DNA from: Bacillota bacterium
GTDB lineage: Bacteria; Bacillota; Clostridia; Christensenellales; Aristaeellaceae
Assembly (NCBI GenBank): GCA_023443705.1
Contig: JAEZTD010000321.1
Span: forward strand, 1 to 6,911
Length of the DNA: 6,911 nucleotides
Direction of reading: 5' to 3'
The notes under the pieces are model-generated. The model was given only the letters and a program-made list of their open reading frames with translations. It was not told where the DNA came from and did not search any database. Made by a program: the position numbers and the translations under genes. Positions 1 to 6,605 of this stretch are shown piece after piece (within the stretch, counting starts at the first letter, position 1; every line of letters begins with the position of its first letter).

Positions 1-6
1 CCTTTG

Positions 7-1017
7 ATGCGAGAGAGAAACCTTCGGGTTCTCGAGTTTACCAAGATCCGCGACCAGCTGGCCGCGCTTTGCCTGTCCGAAACGGGCAGGGAGCGCGCGC
101 GGGCGCTGATGCCCTCCGGCGATGAGAAAACGGTGCGCATGTGGCAGAGCCAGACCTCGGAGGCCGGCACCGTCATGGCGTATTCCGGCGGGTCGCCGAT
201 GCAGTATTTTCCGGACGTGTCGGGCTTCGTCAAGATCGCCGCGGCGGGCGGTACGCTGTCGCCGAAGGCGCTTTTGGACGTCGCGGAGTCCCTCAAGGCC
301 GCGCGCCTCGTGCGGCAGGCCGTCGTCACCGACCGGGAGAATACGCCGCTTCTGACCCAGTTGGCGTCGCACCTGAACACCCACAGGGAGCTTGAGGAAA
401 CCATCTTCAACGCCATCCTGTCCGAAGATGAGATCGCCGACCGCGCCAGCCCCGAGCTCTACGACATCCGGCGGCACCTTCGGCTCCTCGCCGACAGGAT
501 GCGCGAAAAGCTGAACGCCTTTTTGAGGGGCGAGCAGGCAAAGTATTTGCAGGACACCATCATCACCCAGCGCAACGGCCGCTACGTGCTGCCGGTCAAG
601 GCCGAGTGCCGCGCGAACGTCCCCGGCCTGATCCACGACCAGTCCGCCAGTGGCGCGACGCTGTTCATTGAGCCGATGGCGGTGGTGGAGGCGGGCAATG
701 ATCTGAAACAGTGGGCTGCGAAGGAAGAAAAGGAGATCGAGCGCATTTTGGCCGCGCTCTCCGCCGAGGTCGCGCCGGACGCCAGTTTCATCGCAAACAA
801 CCTGAACATCCTGGCGGAGCTTGACGTGATCTTCGCCAAGGCCGTCCTCGGCCGCCAGATGAAGGCGGTGGAGCCCAAGCTGAACGCCGAGGGGCGCATC
901 AGCATCGTCGCGGGGCGGCATCCGCTGATTGATCCCGCGAAGGTGGTGCCCATCAGCCTCTGGATGGGCGGCGAGTTTACGACGCTCATCATCACCGGCC
1001 CCAATACCGGCGGCTAG
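7..1017 (+). CDS. mutS2: MutS2 N-terminal fragment (core/lever region, ends inside Walker A)
   Basis: This is what would be translated if the amber codon acts as a stop: 336 residues ending ...TGPNTGG. It carries the MutS2 N-terminus (LRVLEFTKIRDQLA at about residues 6-19), the mostly helical core/lever region, including the YVLPVKAE and SASGATLFIEP segments typical of the family, and the GRHPLID motif that precedes the nucleotide-binding site. It stops one residue short of completing the P-loop, so it has no ATPase core, no Smr domain and no dimerisation part. As a stand-alone product it would probably be unstable or inert (inference). An automated annotation would probably list this piece and the downstream piece as two genes. 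Confidence 0.75.
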   Translation: MRERNLRVLEFTKIRDQLAALCLSETGRERARALMPSGDEKTVRMWQSQTSEAGTVMAYSGGSPMQYFPDVSGFVKIAAAGGTLSPKALLDVAESLKAARLVRQAVVTDRENTPLLTQLASHLNTHRELEETIFNAILSEDEIADRASPELYDIRRHLRLLADRMREKLNAFLRGEQAKYLQDTIITQRNGRYVLPVKAECRANVPGLIHDQSASGATLFIEPMAVVEAGNDLKQWAAKEEKEIERILAALSAEVAPDASFIANNLNILAELDVIFAKAVLGRQMKAVEPKLNAEGRISIVAGRHPLIDPAKVVPISLWMGGEFTTLIITGPNTGG

Positions 1018-1026
1018 ACCGTCACG

Positions 1027-2352
1027 ATGAAGACGGTAGGGCTGATGACGCTGATGGCGCAGGCGGGCCTCTCGGTGCCCGCGAACCTCGGCACGGAGCT
1101 TGCGATCTTTGACGAAGTGTTCGCCGACATCGGCGACGAGCAGTCCATCGAGCAGTCCCTCTCCACGTTCTCGTCCCACATGACGAACATCGTGGAGATC
1201 CTGAAAAATGTCACGCCGAAATCGCTGGCGCTGTTTGACGAGCTGGGCGCGGGCACCGACCCCACCGAGGGCGCGGCGCTGGCGATGGCCATTCTGGAGC
1301 ATCTGCTTGCGATGAAGACCGCCACGCTGGCGACCACCCACTACTCCGAGCTTAAGGCCTTCGCGCTGTCCACCCGGGGCGTCGAGAACGCTTCGGTGGA
1401 GTTCAACGTGGAGACGCTCCGGCCCACCTACCGGCTGTCCATCGGTGTGCCAGGCAAGTCCAACGCCTTTGAAATTTCGAGAAAGTTGGGCCTTCCCGAG
1501 CACCTGATCAAGAGCGCCGGCGACCGGCTGAGCAAGGAGCAGATACGCTTCGAAGACGTGATCGCCAACGCCGAATACCACCGGCAGATCGCCGAAAAGG
1601 AGCGCAAGCTGGCTGAAGAGGCGCACCGGGAGACCCAGGCGCTTCGGGATGAGACCGAGAAGATGCAGCGGCAGCTGGAAGCCCAGCGGGAAACCGCCAT
1701 GCGCAAGGCCAAAGAGGACGCGCGCAAGGTGCTCGTCAAGGCCCAGCGGGAGGCGGAAGCGATCATCGCGGAGCTCAAGCGCAGCCGCAGAAACGAGGGC
1801 GCGCCGCTTCGCGAGCATGAGATGCATGAGATGCGTGCGAGGCTCCAGAGCGGCATCGACGAAAACGGCGAACGCATGACGGATACGCCGGACTCGAACG
1901 AAGCGCCCAAGGACCTGAAGGTCGGCGAGAGCGTGGAAATCGTCAAGACCGGCACCCGCGCCACCGTCATCACGCCGCCCGACGCGAAGGGCGAGGCGTT
2001 GGTGCAGGCGGGGATCATGAAGCTGAAAGTCGCGGCCACCGGGCTGAAGCGCGTCAAGGAGACACAGAAGGCGCGTACGCAAAACACCGTCTCCGTCGCG
2101 CAGAAGTCGGTGCCGATGGAGTGCGACCTGCGCGGCATGACGCTGGAGGAGGCGCTGCTCGCGGTGGATATGTACTTGGACGGCGCCGAGATCCAGCACC
2201 TGAAGAACGTCTCCATCATCCACGGCAAGGGAACCGGCGTCCTCCGAAGCGGCGTGCAGCAGCATTTGAAGCAGCACCCCTCCGTCAAGGAGTACCGGCT
2301 CGGCCGCTACGGCGAGGGCGAGGACGGCGTGACGGTGGTTACGCTCAAATAG
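1027..2352 (+). CDS. mutS2: MutS2 C-terminal fragment (Walker B, coiled coil, KOW-like, Smr)
   Basis: This is the continuation of the same frame. The first ATG after the amber codon is at 1027, only 9 bases past it, but no clear Shine-Dalgarno precedes it, so reinitiation would be weak. In full-length numbering it contains the MutS signature region (GDEQSIEQSLSTFSSHM, about 376-392), Walker B (LFDELGAGTDP, D411/E412), the ATTHYSELK switch, a charged coiled coil at about 515-598, a KOW-like beta segment at about 637-683 and the Smr domain at about 704-781 with DLRG and HGKGTGVLR. Smr domains carry the nuclease-like or ribosome-associated function of the family. Without a P-loop lysine the fragment cannot bind ATP normally, though an isolated Smr-bearing protein could keep nucleic-acid contacts (inference). 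It ends at a genuine TAG, 10 bases before the response regulator. Confidence 0.75.
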   Translation: MKTVGLMTLMAQAGLSVPANLGTELAIFDEVFADIGDEQSIEQSLSTFSSHMTNIVEILKNVTPKSLALFDELGAGTDPTEGAALAMAILEHLLAMKTATLATTHYSELKAFALSTRGVENASVEFNVETLRPTYRLSIGVPGKSNAFEISRKLGLPEHLIKSAGDRLSKEQIRFEDVIANAEYHRQIAEKERKLAEEAHRETQALRDETEKMQRQLEAQRETAMRKAKEDARKVLVKAQREAEAIIAELKRSRRNEGAPLREHEMHEMRARLQSGIDENGERMTDTPDSNEAPKDLKVGESVEIVKTGTRATVITPPDAKGEALVQAGIMKLKVAATGLKRVKETQKARTQNTVSVAQKSVPMECDLRGMTLEEALLAVDMYLDGAEIQHLKNVSIIHGKGTGVLRSGVQQHLKQHPSVKEYRLGRYGEGEDGVTVVTLK

Positions 2353-2356
2353 GGGG
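2351..2356 (+). promoter_or_regulatory. Shine-Dalgarno of the response regulator, overlapping the mutS2 stop
   Basis: AGGGGG begins inside the TAG stop of mutS2 and sits 6 bases before ATG at 2363. Ribosomes ending mutS2 therefore stop on top of this site, which suggests co-expression of mutS2 and the two-component genes. It also fixes the regulator start at 2363. Confidence 0.7.
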
Positions 2357-2362
2357 TACCAT

Positions 2363-3046
2363 ATGAACAAGACGAAAATCCTGCTCGTGGACGACGACCC
2401 GAACATTCGCCAGCTGGTCAGCCTGTACCTGACGCGGGAGGGCTTCGAAGTGGAGGAGGCCCAGCGCGGCGACGACGCGCTGAAGGCGTTCAAGGCCGCG
2501 GCCCCGGCGCTGATCCTGCTGGACATCATGCTCCCCGGCATGGACGGATGGCAGGTGTGCCGCGAGGTGCGCAAGGTTTCGAACATCCCCATCATCATGC
2601 TGACTGCCAAGGATGAAACGTTTGACAAGGTGCTGGGGCTCGAGTTGGGCGCGGACGACTACATCGCCAAGCCCTTCGAGCCCAAGGAACTCGTGGCGCG
2701 CATCAAGGCGGTCATCCGCCGCTACCAGAGCGCCGACGCGCCCGACAAGGAGCTGGTGTTCCCGGGCCTTGCGATCAACATCAGCCACTACACCGTGTCC
2801 TACATGGGCCGCCCGGTGGAGATGCCGCCCAAGGAGATGGAACTGCTCTACTTCCTCGCCAGCCACCCCGGCGCGGTGTTCACCCGGGAGCAGCTTCTGG
2901 AGCAGGTGTGGGGCTACGACTTCTTCGGCGATTCCCGCACCGTGGACGTGCACATCAAGCGCCTCCGGGAAAAGCTGGACGGCTCGGAGCTGGGCTGGAA
3001 TCTGAAAACCGTCTGGGGCGTCGGCTACAAGTTTGAGGTCAAGTAA
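2363..3046 (+). CDS. OmpR/PhoB-family response regulator
   Basis: A cytoplasmic DNA-binding response regulator of 227 residues, the standard length of the OmpR/PhoB class. The receiver domain occupies about residues 4-118: the acidic pocket is D10-D12 (KILLVDDDP), the phospho-acceptor is D54 (LILLDIMLPGMDG), the switch threonine is T81 (IMLTAKD) and the conserved lysine is K103 (IAKPFEP). The winged-helix effector covers about 130-227, with typical MPPKEMELLYFLA, FTREQLLEQVWGYDF, RTVDVHIKRLREKL and VWGVGYKF segments. The gene abuts its kinase with no intervening base (TAA then ATG), so the two almost certainly form a cognate pair. The likely target is its own operon, including the HtrA protease, by analogy with MprA and CssR; this is inference. 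No operator could be identified because the promoter of the unit lies outside the window. The specific orthologue is not recognisable. Confidence 0.97.
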   Translation: MNKTKILLVDDDPNIRQLVSLYLTREGFEVEEAQRGDDALKAFKAAAPALILLDIMLPGMDGWQVCREVRKVSNIPIIMLTAKDETFDKVLGLELGADDYIAKPFEPKELVARIKAVIRRYQSADAPDKELVFPGLAINISHYTVSYMGRPVEMPPKEMELLYFLASHPGAVFTREQLLEQVWGYDFFGDSRTVDVHIKRLREKLDGSELGWNLKTVWGVGYKFEVK

Positions 3047-4498
3047 ATGAAATCAAGGCTTTTCTGGCGCATGTTCGGCGCGTTCCTGGCGGCGCTTATG
3101 CTCACGGTCGTGGTTTTGTCCCTCCTCATGGTGGTGATCGTGCGGGAAGAGCGGCAGGATCAGCTGGAGGACGAGGTGCGCATGCAGGCCAGGGACGTGG
3201 CGCAGCTTTTGTCCCAGCGGGACAGCCTGGCCATCCGCCGGAACGATCAGTCCCTCTCCAACGCGCTCAACTGGAAGATCACCGAGATCAGCGAGGCCTA
3301 CGACGCCAGCGTGTGGCTGGTGACCTCCGGCGGCGCGGCGCTGATTCTGGGTCGGCAGGAGTATACCTCCGAACAGCTCAACGACGCCACCGTGCTGGAT
3401 CAGATCTACAAGGTGCTCTCGGGCGAGGAGATCCGCGTGCAGGGGCTGATTCCGGAACTTGGCGGCCAGATGGTGACCATCGGCGTGCCGTGGAAGTTTC
3501 GGAACGAGCGCGTGGTGGGCGCGGTGCTTCTGCACATCTCCACAAGCTCGCTTTCGGCGGACTACAGCGACATGGTCCGAAACGCGCTGATCGCCGCGCT
3601 GGTGGCGATGGTCGTGGGCGCGGCGCTGGCCTACTTCATCTCCCGTAGGCAGACGGAGCCGCTGCGCAAGATCAACCGCGCGGTCACGCGGTTTGCCGCG
3701 GGGCAGCTGGACGAGCGGGTGGAGATCCGAGGCGACGAAGAGATGGCCCTCCTGGGGGACTCCCTCAACAAAATGGCGGAGGACCTTAAAAACCTCGAGG
3801 AATCCCGCCGCAGCTTCGTGGCCAGCGTGTCCCATGAGCTGAAATCCCCGCTTACCTGCATCTCCGGCTACGCCCAGGGCATGCTGGACGGCACGGTGCC
3901 GGAGGACGAGCGCCCCCGCTACCTTCAGGTGGTGCTGTCGGAATCCGCGCGGCTGACAAAGCTCGTAAACGACCTTCTGGAGCTTTCCAAGTTTGAGTCG
4001 GGCAAATTTCCGCTCTCGAAGGCCGCCTTTGACGTGAACGAGCTGTTGCGCCTGGAGCTGATCAAGTTTGAGCAGCGCATTGACGACAAGCGGCTCGACG
4101 TGGACGTGGACTTCCGTGAGGATCCCTGCCGCGTCGTGGCCGACGCGGACCGCATCCGGCAGGTGGCGACGAACCTCATCGACAACGCGGTCAAGTTTGC
4201 GCCGGAGGGCGCGAAGCTGACGCTCACGACCGAGGCGGCGGGCGATACCTGCTTCGTCCGTGTATTCAACGAAGGCGCGCCCATCGCGCAGGAAGACATC
4301 CCCTTTCTCTTCGACCGTTTCTACAAGGCGGACAAAGCGCATACTTCCGGTATGGGCACGGGGCTCGGCCTTTCGATCGTCAAAAGGATACTGGAACAGC
4401 ACGGCCAGACCATCAAGGTTTCGAGCGGCGCGCTCGGCACGACGTTCACCTTCACGCTCGAGCGGGCGAAGGGGGAAACAGGGGAGGACAAGGTATGA
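3047..4498 (+). CDS. Membrane sensor histidine kinase (HAMP-HisKA-HATPase)
   Basis: A 483-residue membrane sensor kinase, the partner of the preceding regulator. Segments in order: a first membrane helix at about 10-32; an extracytoplasmic domain of about 140 residues (35-176), perhaps PDC/Cache-like from its DASVWLVTSGG...GAVLLHIS pattern (inference); a second helix at about 178-198; HAMP at about 199-250; HisKA with phospho-acceptor H263 (VASVSHELKSPL); and a HATPase domain with N-box (QVATNLIDNAVKF, N376/N380), the F-box-like FLFDRFYKAD and G2 box GTGLGLSIVK. The G1 box reads FNEGAPI, with Asn where classical kinases have Asp (DxGxGI); clostridial kinases often vary here, so activity is still likely. 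The start is fixed by GAGG at 3035-3038, 8 bases upstream inside the regulator gene. The stop overlaps the protease start by 4 bases (ATGA). The signal sensed is unknown; the neighbour suggests envelope protein stress. Confidence 0.96.
   Translation: MKSRLFWRMFGAFLAALMLTVVVLSLLMVVIVREERQDQLEDEVRMQARDVAQLLSQRDSLAIRRNDQSLSNALNWKITEISEAYDASVWLVTSGGAALILGRQEYTSEQLNDATVLDQIYKVLSGEEIRVQGLIPELGGQMVTIGVPWKFRNERVVGAVLLHISTSSLSADYSDMVRNALIAALVAMVVGAALAYFISRRQTEPLRKINRAVTRFAAGQLDERVEIRGDEEMALLGDSLNKMAEDLKNLEESRRSFVASVSHELKSPLTCISGYAQGMLDGTVPEDERPRYLQVVLSESARLTKLVNDLLELSKFESGKFPLSKAAFDVNELLRLELIKFEQRIDDKRLDVDVDFREDPCRVVADADRIRQVATNLIDNAVKFAPEGAKLTLTTEAAGDTCFVRVFNEGAPIAQEDIPFLFDRFYKADKAHTSGMGTGLGLSIVKRILEQHGQTIKVSSGALGTTFTFTLERAKGETGEDKV
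4481..4487 (+). promoter_or_regulatory. Shine-Dalgarno of the HtrA protease, inside the kinase gene
   Basis: GGGGAGG lies 7 bases before ATG at 4495 and 10 before ATG at 4498. The spacing favours the first of the two adjacent start codons, which overlaps the kinase TGA. The strength of the site suggests that the protease may be made in larger amounts than the kinase from the same message (inference). Confidence 0.65.
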
Positions 4499-5607
4499 TG
4501 CGGCGAATTCGGGCGCGGGAACTCAGGCGATACGGCGCGTTTCTCATGGCGCTCATTCTGGCGGCGATGATGGGAGGCCTCGTGGCACAGGCGGCCTCGA
4601 TGCCCTATTCGGTGGTGTATTCATCCGAAAACCCCGTTCCCGGGATCGCGAAAAACGTGCGGCCGGCGGTGGTGCAGGTCATCAACATCCTTGAGAGCTG
4701 GAACCCGAAGGATGGCCCGCTTTCGGAGGACCAGGCCTACGGCTCCGGCGTGTACTTTGACGCGCGGGGCTACGTGATCACCAACTACCACGTGGTGGAG
4801 GGCGCGGACCTGATCGACGTGAAGCTCTTGAACGGCGACCGCCTTGCGGCGACCCTCGTGGGCTACGACGACGGCACCGACATCGCGGTTTTGAAGGTGG
4901 AAGATAAGATCGACGCCGCTCCTGTGCCCTTTGGAGACTCCGATCAGCTTGCGATCGGCGACCTTGCCATCGCCATCGGCAACCCCGGTGCGGACGCAGT
5001 GCTCTTCGGCACCGTGACCGCCGGCATCATCTCCGGCATCAACCGCGCCGACATCGACGCGGGCAATTTTACGCGCAGCGTCCCGGTGATCCAGACCGAC
5101 GCGGCCATCAACACCGGCAACAGCGGCGGCGCGCTCCTGAACGCGAAGGGCGAACTGATCGGCATTCCGACGCTCAAGATCATGTACGACTCCACCACCG
5201 TGTTTGAAGGGCTGGGCTTCGCCATCCCGATCAACACCATTAAGCCACTGATCGCGCAGCTGATCGACACCGGCCGGGTGACAAGGCCCCGGATGGGCAT
5301 CATTGTGGAGGACTTCGACGGCCCCGACGAGCCGCTTTCAAAGTTCCCACCCATCGGCGCGCGGATCGTCAGCGTCGAGCCGGGGAGCCCGGCGGAAAAG
5401 GGCGGCGTCCTCCGGTATGACATCGTGACCCGCGTCAATGACATGCGCGTCAAGTCCATCAACGACGTGACCGCCGAGGTCGACCGCCATCAGGCGGGGG
5501 ACGAGGTGACGCTTGAAATCTACCGCGCGTTTGACCCGGTCACCGGCGAGATGCTTCAAAAGGCAGAAACGCTGACGCTCACGATCCGGCTGGAACTGAT
5601 CGACTGA
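4495..5607 (+). CDS. htrA: HtrA/DegP-like S1C serine protease with one PDZ domain
   Basis: A 370-residue envelope serine protease that would degrade or refold damaged exported proteins. Residues about 12-34 form a hydrophobic N-terminal segment after an Arg-rich start; AQA-A at 31-34 could be a signal peptidase site, otherwise the segment is an anchor. The trypsin-like domain (about 50-258) has the catalytic triad H99 (TNYHVV), D129 (GTDIAVL) and S210 (NTGNSGGALL). GNPG replaces the usual GNPLG. A single PDZ domain spans about 264-366 (ARIVSVEPGSPAEKGGV...DIVTRVND); its LRYD segment departs from the usual LKPGD turn. Length and domain order are normal for Firmicutes HtrA with one PDZ. Overlap with the kinase gene implies translational coupling, and the regulator-kinase-protease order matches mycobacterial MprA-MprB-PepD. 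Functional assignment as envelope quality control is family knowledge; regulation by this kinase is inference. The gene symbol is given at family level. Confidence 0.95.
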   Translation: MMRRIRARELRRYGAFLMALILAAMMGGLVAQAASMPYSVVYSSENPVPGIAKNVRPAVVQVINILESWNPKDGPLSEDQAYGSGVYFDARGYVITNYHVVEGADLIDVKLLNGDRLAATLVGYDDGTDIAVLKVEDKIDAAPVPFGDSDQLAIGDLAIAIGNPGADAVLFGTVTAGIISGINRADIDAGNFTRSVPVIQTDAAINTGNSGGALLNAKGELIGIPTLKIMYDSTTVFEGLGFAIPINTIKPLIAQLIDTGRVTRPRMGIIVEDFDGPDEPLSKFPPIGARIVSVEPGSPAEKGGVLRYDIVTRVNDMRVKSINDVTAEVDRHQAGDEVTLEIYRAFDPVTGEMLQKAETLTLTIRLELID

Positions 5608-5621
5608 CGGGAGGGTTACAA

Positions 5622-6239
5622 ATGAAGGTCTTGCTCATCAACGGCAGCCCCAACGCGGACGGCTGCACCTACACCGCGCTGCGGGAGGTCGCGGGCGCCC
5701 TCGAAAAAGAAGGCATTGAAACGGAAATCTTTCAGATCGGAAAGGCGCCGGTTCGCGGCTGTATCGATTGCGGCGGCTGCCGGAACAACCGCTGCGCCTT
5801 TGACGACATCGCAAACCGGGCGCTGGAGAAAATCGAGCAGTGTGACGCGCTCGTCATTGGCTCGCCCGTCTACTACGCGTCGCCGAACGGGAGCCTCATC
5901 TCGCTGCTCGACCGGATGTTCTTTGCCGGAAGTTCTCTGATGCGCGCAAAACCCGCCGCATGCATCGTGTCCGCCCGCAGGGCCGGCACCACCGCCGCGC
6001 TGGAGGTTCTGAACAAATACCCCACCATCGCCCAGATGCCGCTGGTGTCCTCCAAGTACTGGAACATGGTGCACGGCAACGATCCGGAAGAGGTCCTACA
6101 GGATGAAGAGGGCATTGAAGTCATGCGGACGCTGGGCGCCAACATGGCGTACCTTCTGAAATGCATCGAGGCCGGAAGGCGAGTGGGCATCAATCCGCCC
6201 GCACCGGGCCCCGGCAAGCGCACCAATTTCATCCGATGA
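5622..6239 (+). CDS. Flavodoxin-fold NAD(P)H-dependent oxidoreductase with CX2CX2CX4C motif
   Basis: A 205-residue soluble flavoprotein of the NADPH-dependent FMN reductase/flavodoxin-like family. The N-terminal strand and phosphate-binding loop MKVLLINGSPNADGCTY (1-17) binds FMN phosphate, and the second flavin loop is GSPVYYASPNGSL (80-92). Between them C47, C50, C53 and C58 form CX2CX2CX4C, the spacing seen in iron-sulfur flavoproteins, so a [4Fe-4S] cluster is possible; many annotated relatives keep these cysteines without proof of a cluster. The C-terminal part (KYWNMVHG..., LLKCIEAG, ending TNFIR) matches a group common in anaerobic clostridia. The electron donor and acceptor are unknown. 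The RBS GGGAGGG at 5609-5615 is 6 bases from the start. The gene sits 14 bases after the protease and overlaps the next gene by 4 bases, so it is probably co-transcribed with both. Confidence 0.92.
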   Translation: MKVLLINGSPNADGCTYTALREVAGALEKEGIETEIFQIGKAPVRGCIDCGGCRNNRCAFDDIANRALEKIEQCDALVIGSPVYYASPNGSLISLLDRMFFAGSSLMRAKPAACIVSARRAGTTAALEVLNKYPTIAQMPLVSSKYWNMVHGNDPEEVLQDEEGIEVMRTLGANMAYLLKCIEAGRRVGINPPAPGPGKRTNFIR

Positions 6240-6583
6240 GCGCCTACCGTGTCCGGCTGGGCGTCAGGCTCTTTGCGCCCGGCGGAGAGAAATGCTTCGG
6301 CCCCGGCATCGCCGAGATTTTGGAGCGCATCCGTTCGGGCGGTTCTCTTCGCAAAGCGGCGGGCGAGATGGGCATGGCCTATTCCCGCGCTTGGCATGTG
6401 GTGAACGAGTGCGAGCGGGCGCTTGGATTTCTTCTGATCGAGCGCTCCGTCGGCGGCCGCGCGGGCGGCGGCTCCCGTCTGACGGCGGAGGGCGAACGGC
6501 TGCTCGACGGATACCGAAAGATCGAGGAGGCGCTGAACGCCTGCGCTGCGGAGCGGGCGGAAGCCCTTTTTCCTGGGGAATAG
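6236..6583 (+). CDS. ModE N-terminal-type winged-helix regulator (single domain)
   Basis: A 115-residue DNA-binding protein resembling the N-terminal domain of ModE and the LysR-type HTH. After a strand-forming start, KCFGPGIAEILERIRSGGSL leads into the helix-turn-helix SLRKAAGEMGMAYSRAWHVV (37-56), then the wing LIERSVGGRAGGGSRLT with the glycine-rich turn typical of ModE, then a C-terminal helix. The TOBE/Mop molybdate-binding domains of true ModE are missing, so what ligand it senses, if any, is unknown. The start ATG at 6236 overlaps the TGA of the flavoprotein (ATGA) without a good Shine-Dalgarno, which points to translational coupling. An upstream in-frame ATG at 6161 lies deep inside the flavoprotein gene and gives an unnatural Arg/His-rich extension. 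Such stand-alone ModE-like proteins are frequent in clostridia, often beside redox or cofactor genes; regulation of the adjacent flavoprotein is inference. Confidence 0.88.
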   Translation: MSAYRVRLGVRLFAPGGEKCFGPGIAEILERIRSGGSLRKAAGEMGMAYSRAWHVVNECERALGFLLIERSVGGRAGGGSRLTAEGERLLDGYRKIEEALNACAAERAEALFPGE

Positions 6584-6605
6584 CATAATACCGATTCCAA
6601 ACATA

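Larger units (their letters stand above)
7..2352 (+). pseudogene. mutS2: MutS2 (Smr-type MutS paralogue), interrupted by an in-frame amber codon
   Basis: The frame from ATG at 7 to TAG at 2350-2352 would encode 781 residues, the usual size of MutS2, broken only by TAG at 1015-1017 (codon 337). Sequence on both sides stays in the same frame and is fully conserved-looking. The order is an N-terminal core/lever region, a MutS-type ATPase, a long coiled coil, a KOW-like segment and a C-terminal Smr domain. There is no mismatch-recognition domain, as expected for MutS2. In this family the protein is a dimeric ATPase, linked to suppression of recombination in some bacteria and, in Bacillus subtilis, to sensing and splitting collided ribosomes. 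The stop replaces the Walker A lysine: GPNTGG-stop-T instead of GPNTGGKT, a single AAG-to-TAG change. A recent nonsense mutation or an assembly error is most likely. TTG at 4 is an alternative start, but ATG at 7 gives the typical N-terminus (RERNLRVLEFTKI). The upstream RBS lies outside the window. Confidence 0.9.

Noticed and set aside
1015..1017. General recoding of TAG as a sense codon
   Set aside because: Two other genes in the window end at TAG in the expected place (2350-2352 and 6581-6583), and no amber-decoding machinery is visible; only site-specific read-through remains possible.
1428..2288. 286-codon open frame on the minus strand
   Set aside because: It is antisense to the conserved MutS2 coiled-coil and Smr parts; its Ser/Arg-rich composition marks it as a shadow of the real frame.
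3053..4402. 449-codon open frame on the minus strand
   Set aside because: It lies entirely antisense to the well-supported histidine kinase, has His/Arg/Leu-rich composition typical of the reverse of GC-rich coding DNA, and has no recognisable domain.
6161..6583. Longer form of the ModE-like protein starting at 6161
   Set aside because: The extra 25 residues are read out of frame from conserved flavoprotein codons, and family similarity begins right after the ATGA overlap at 6236.
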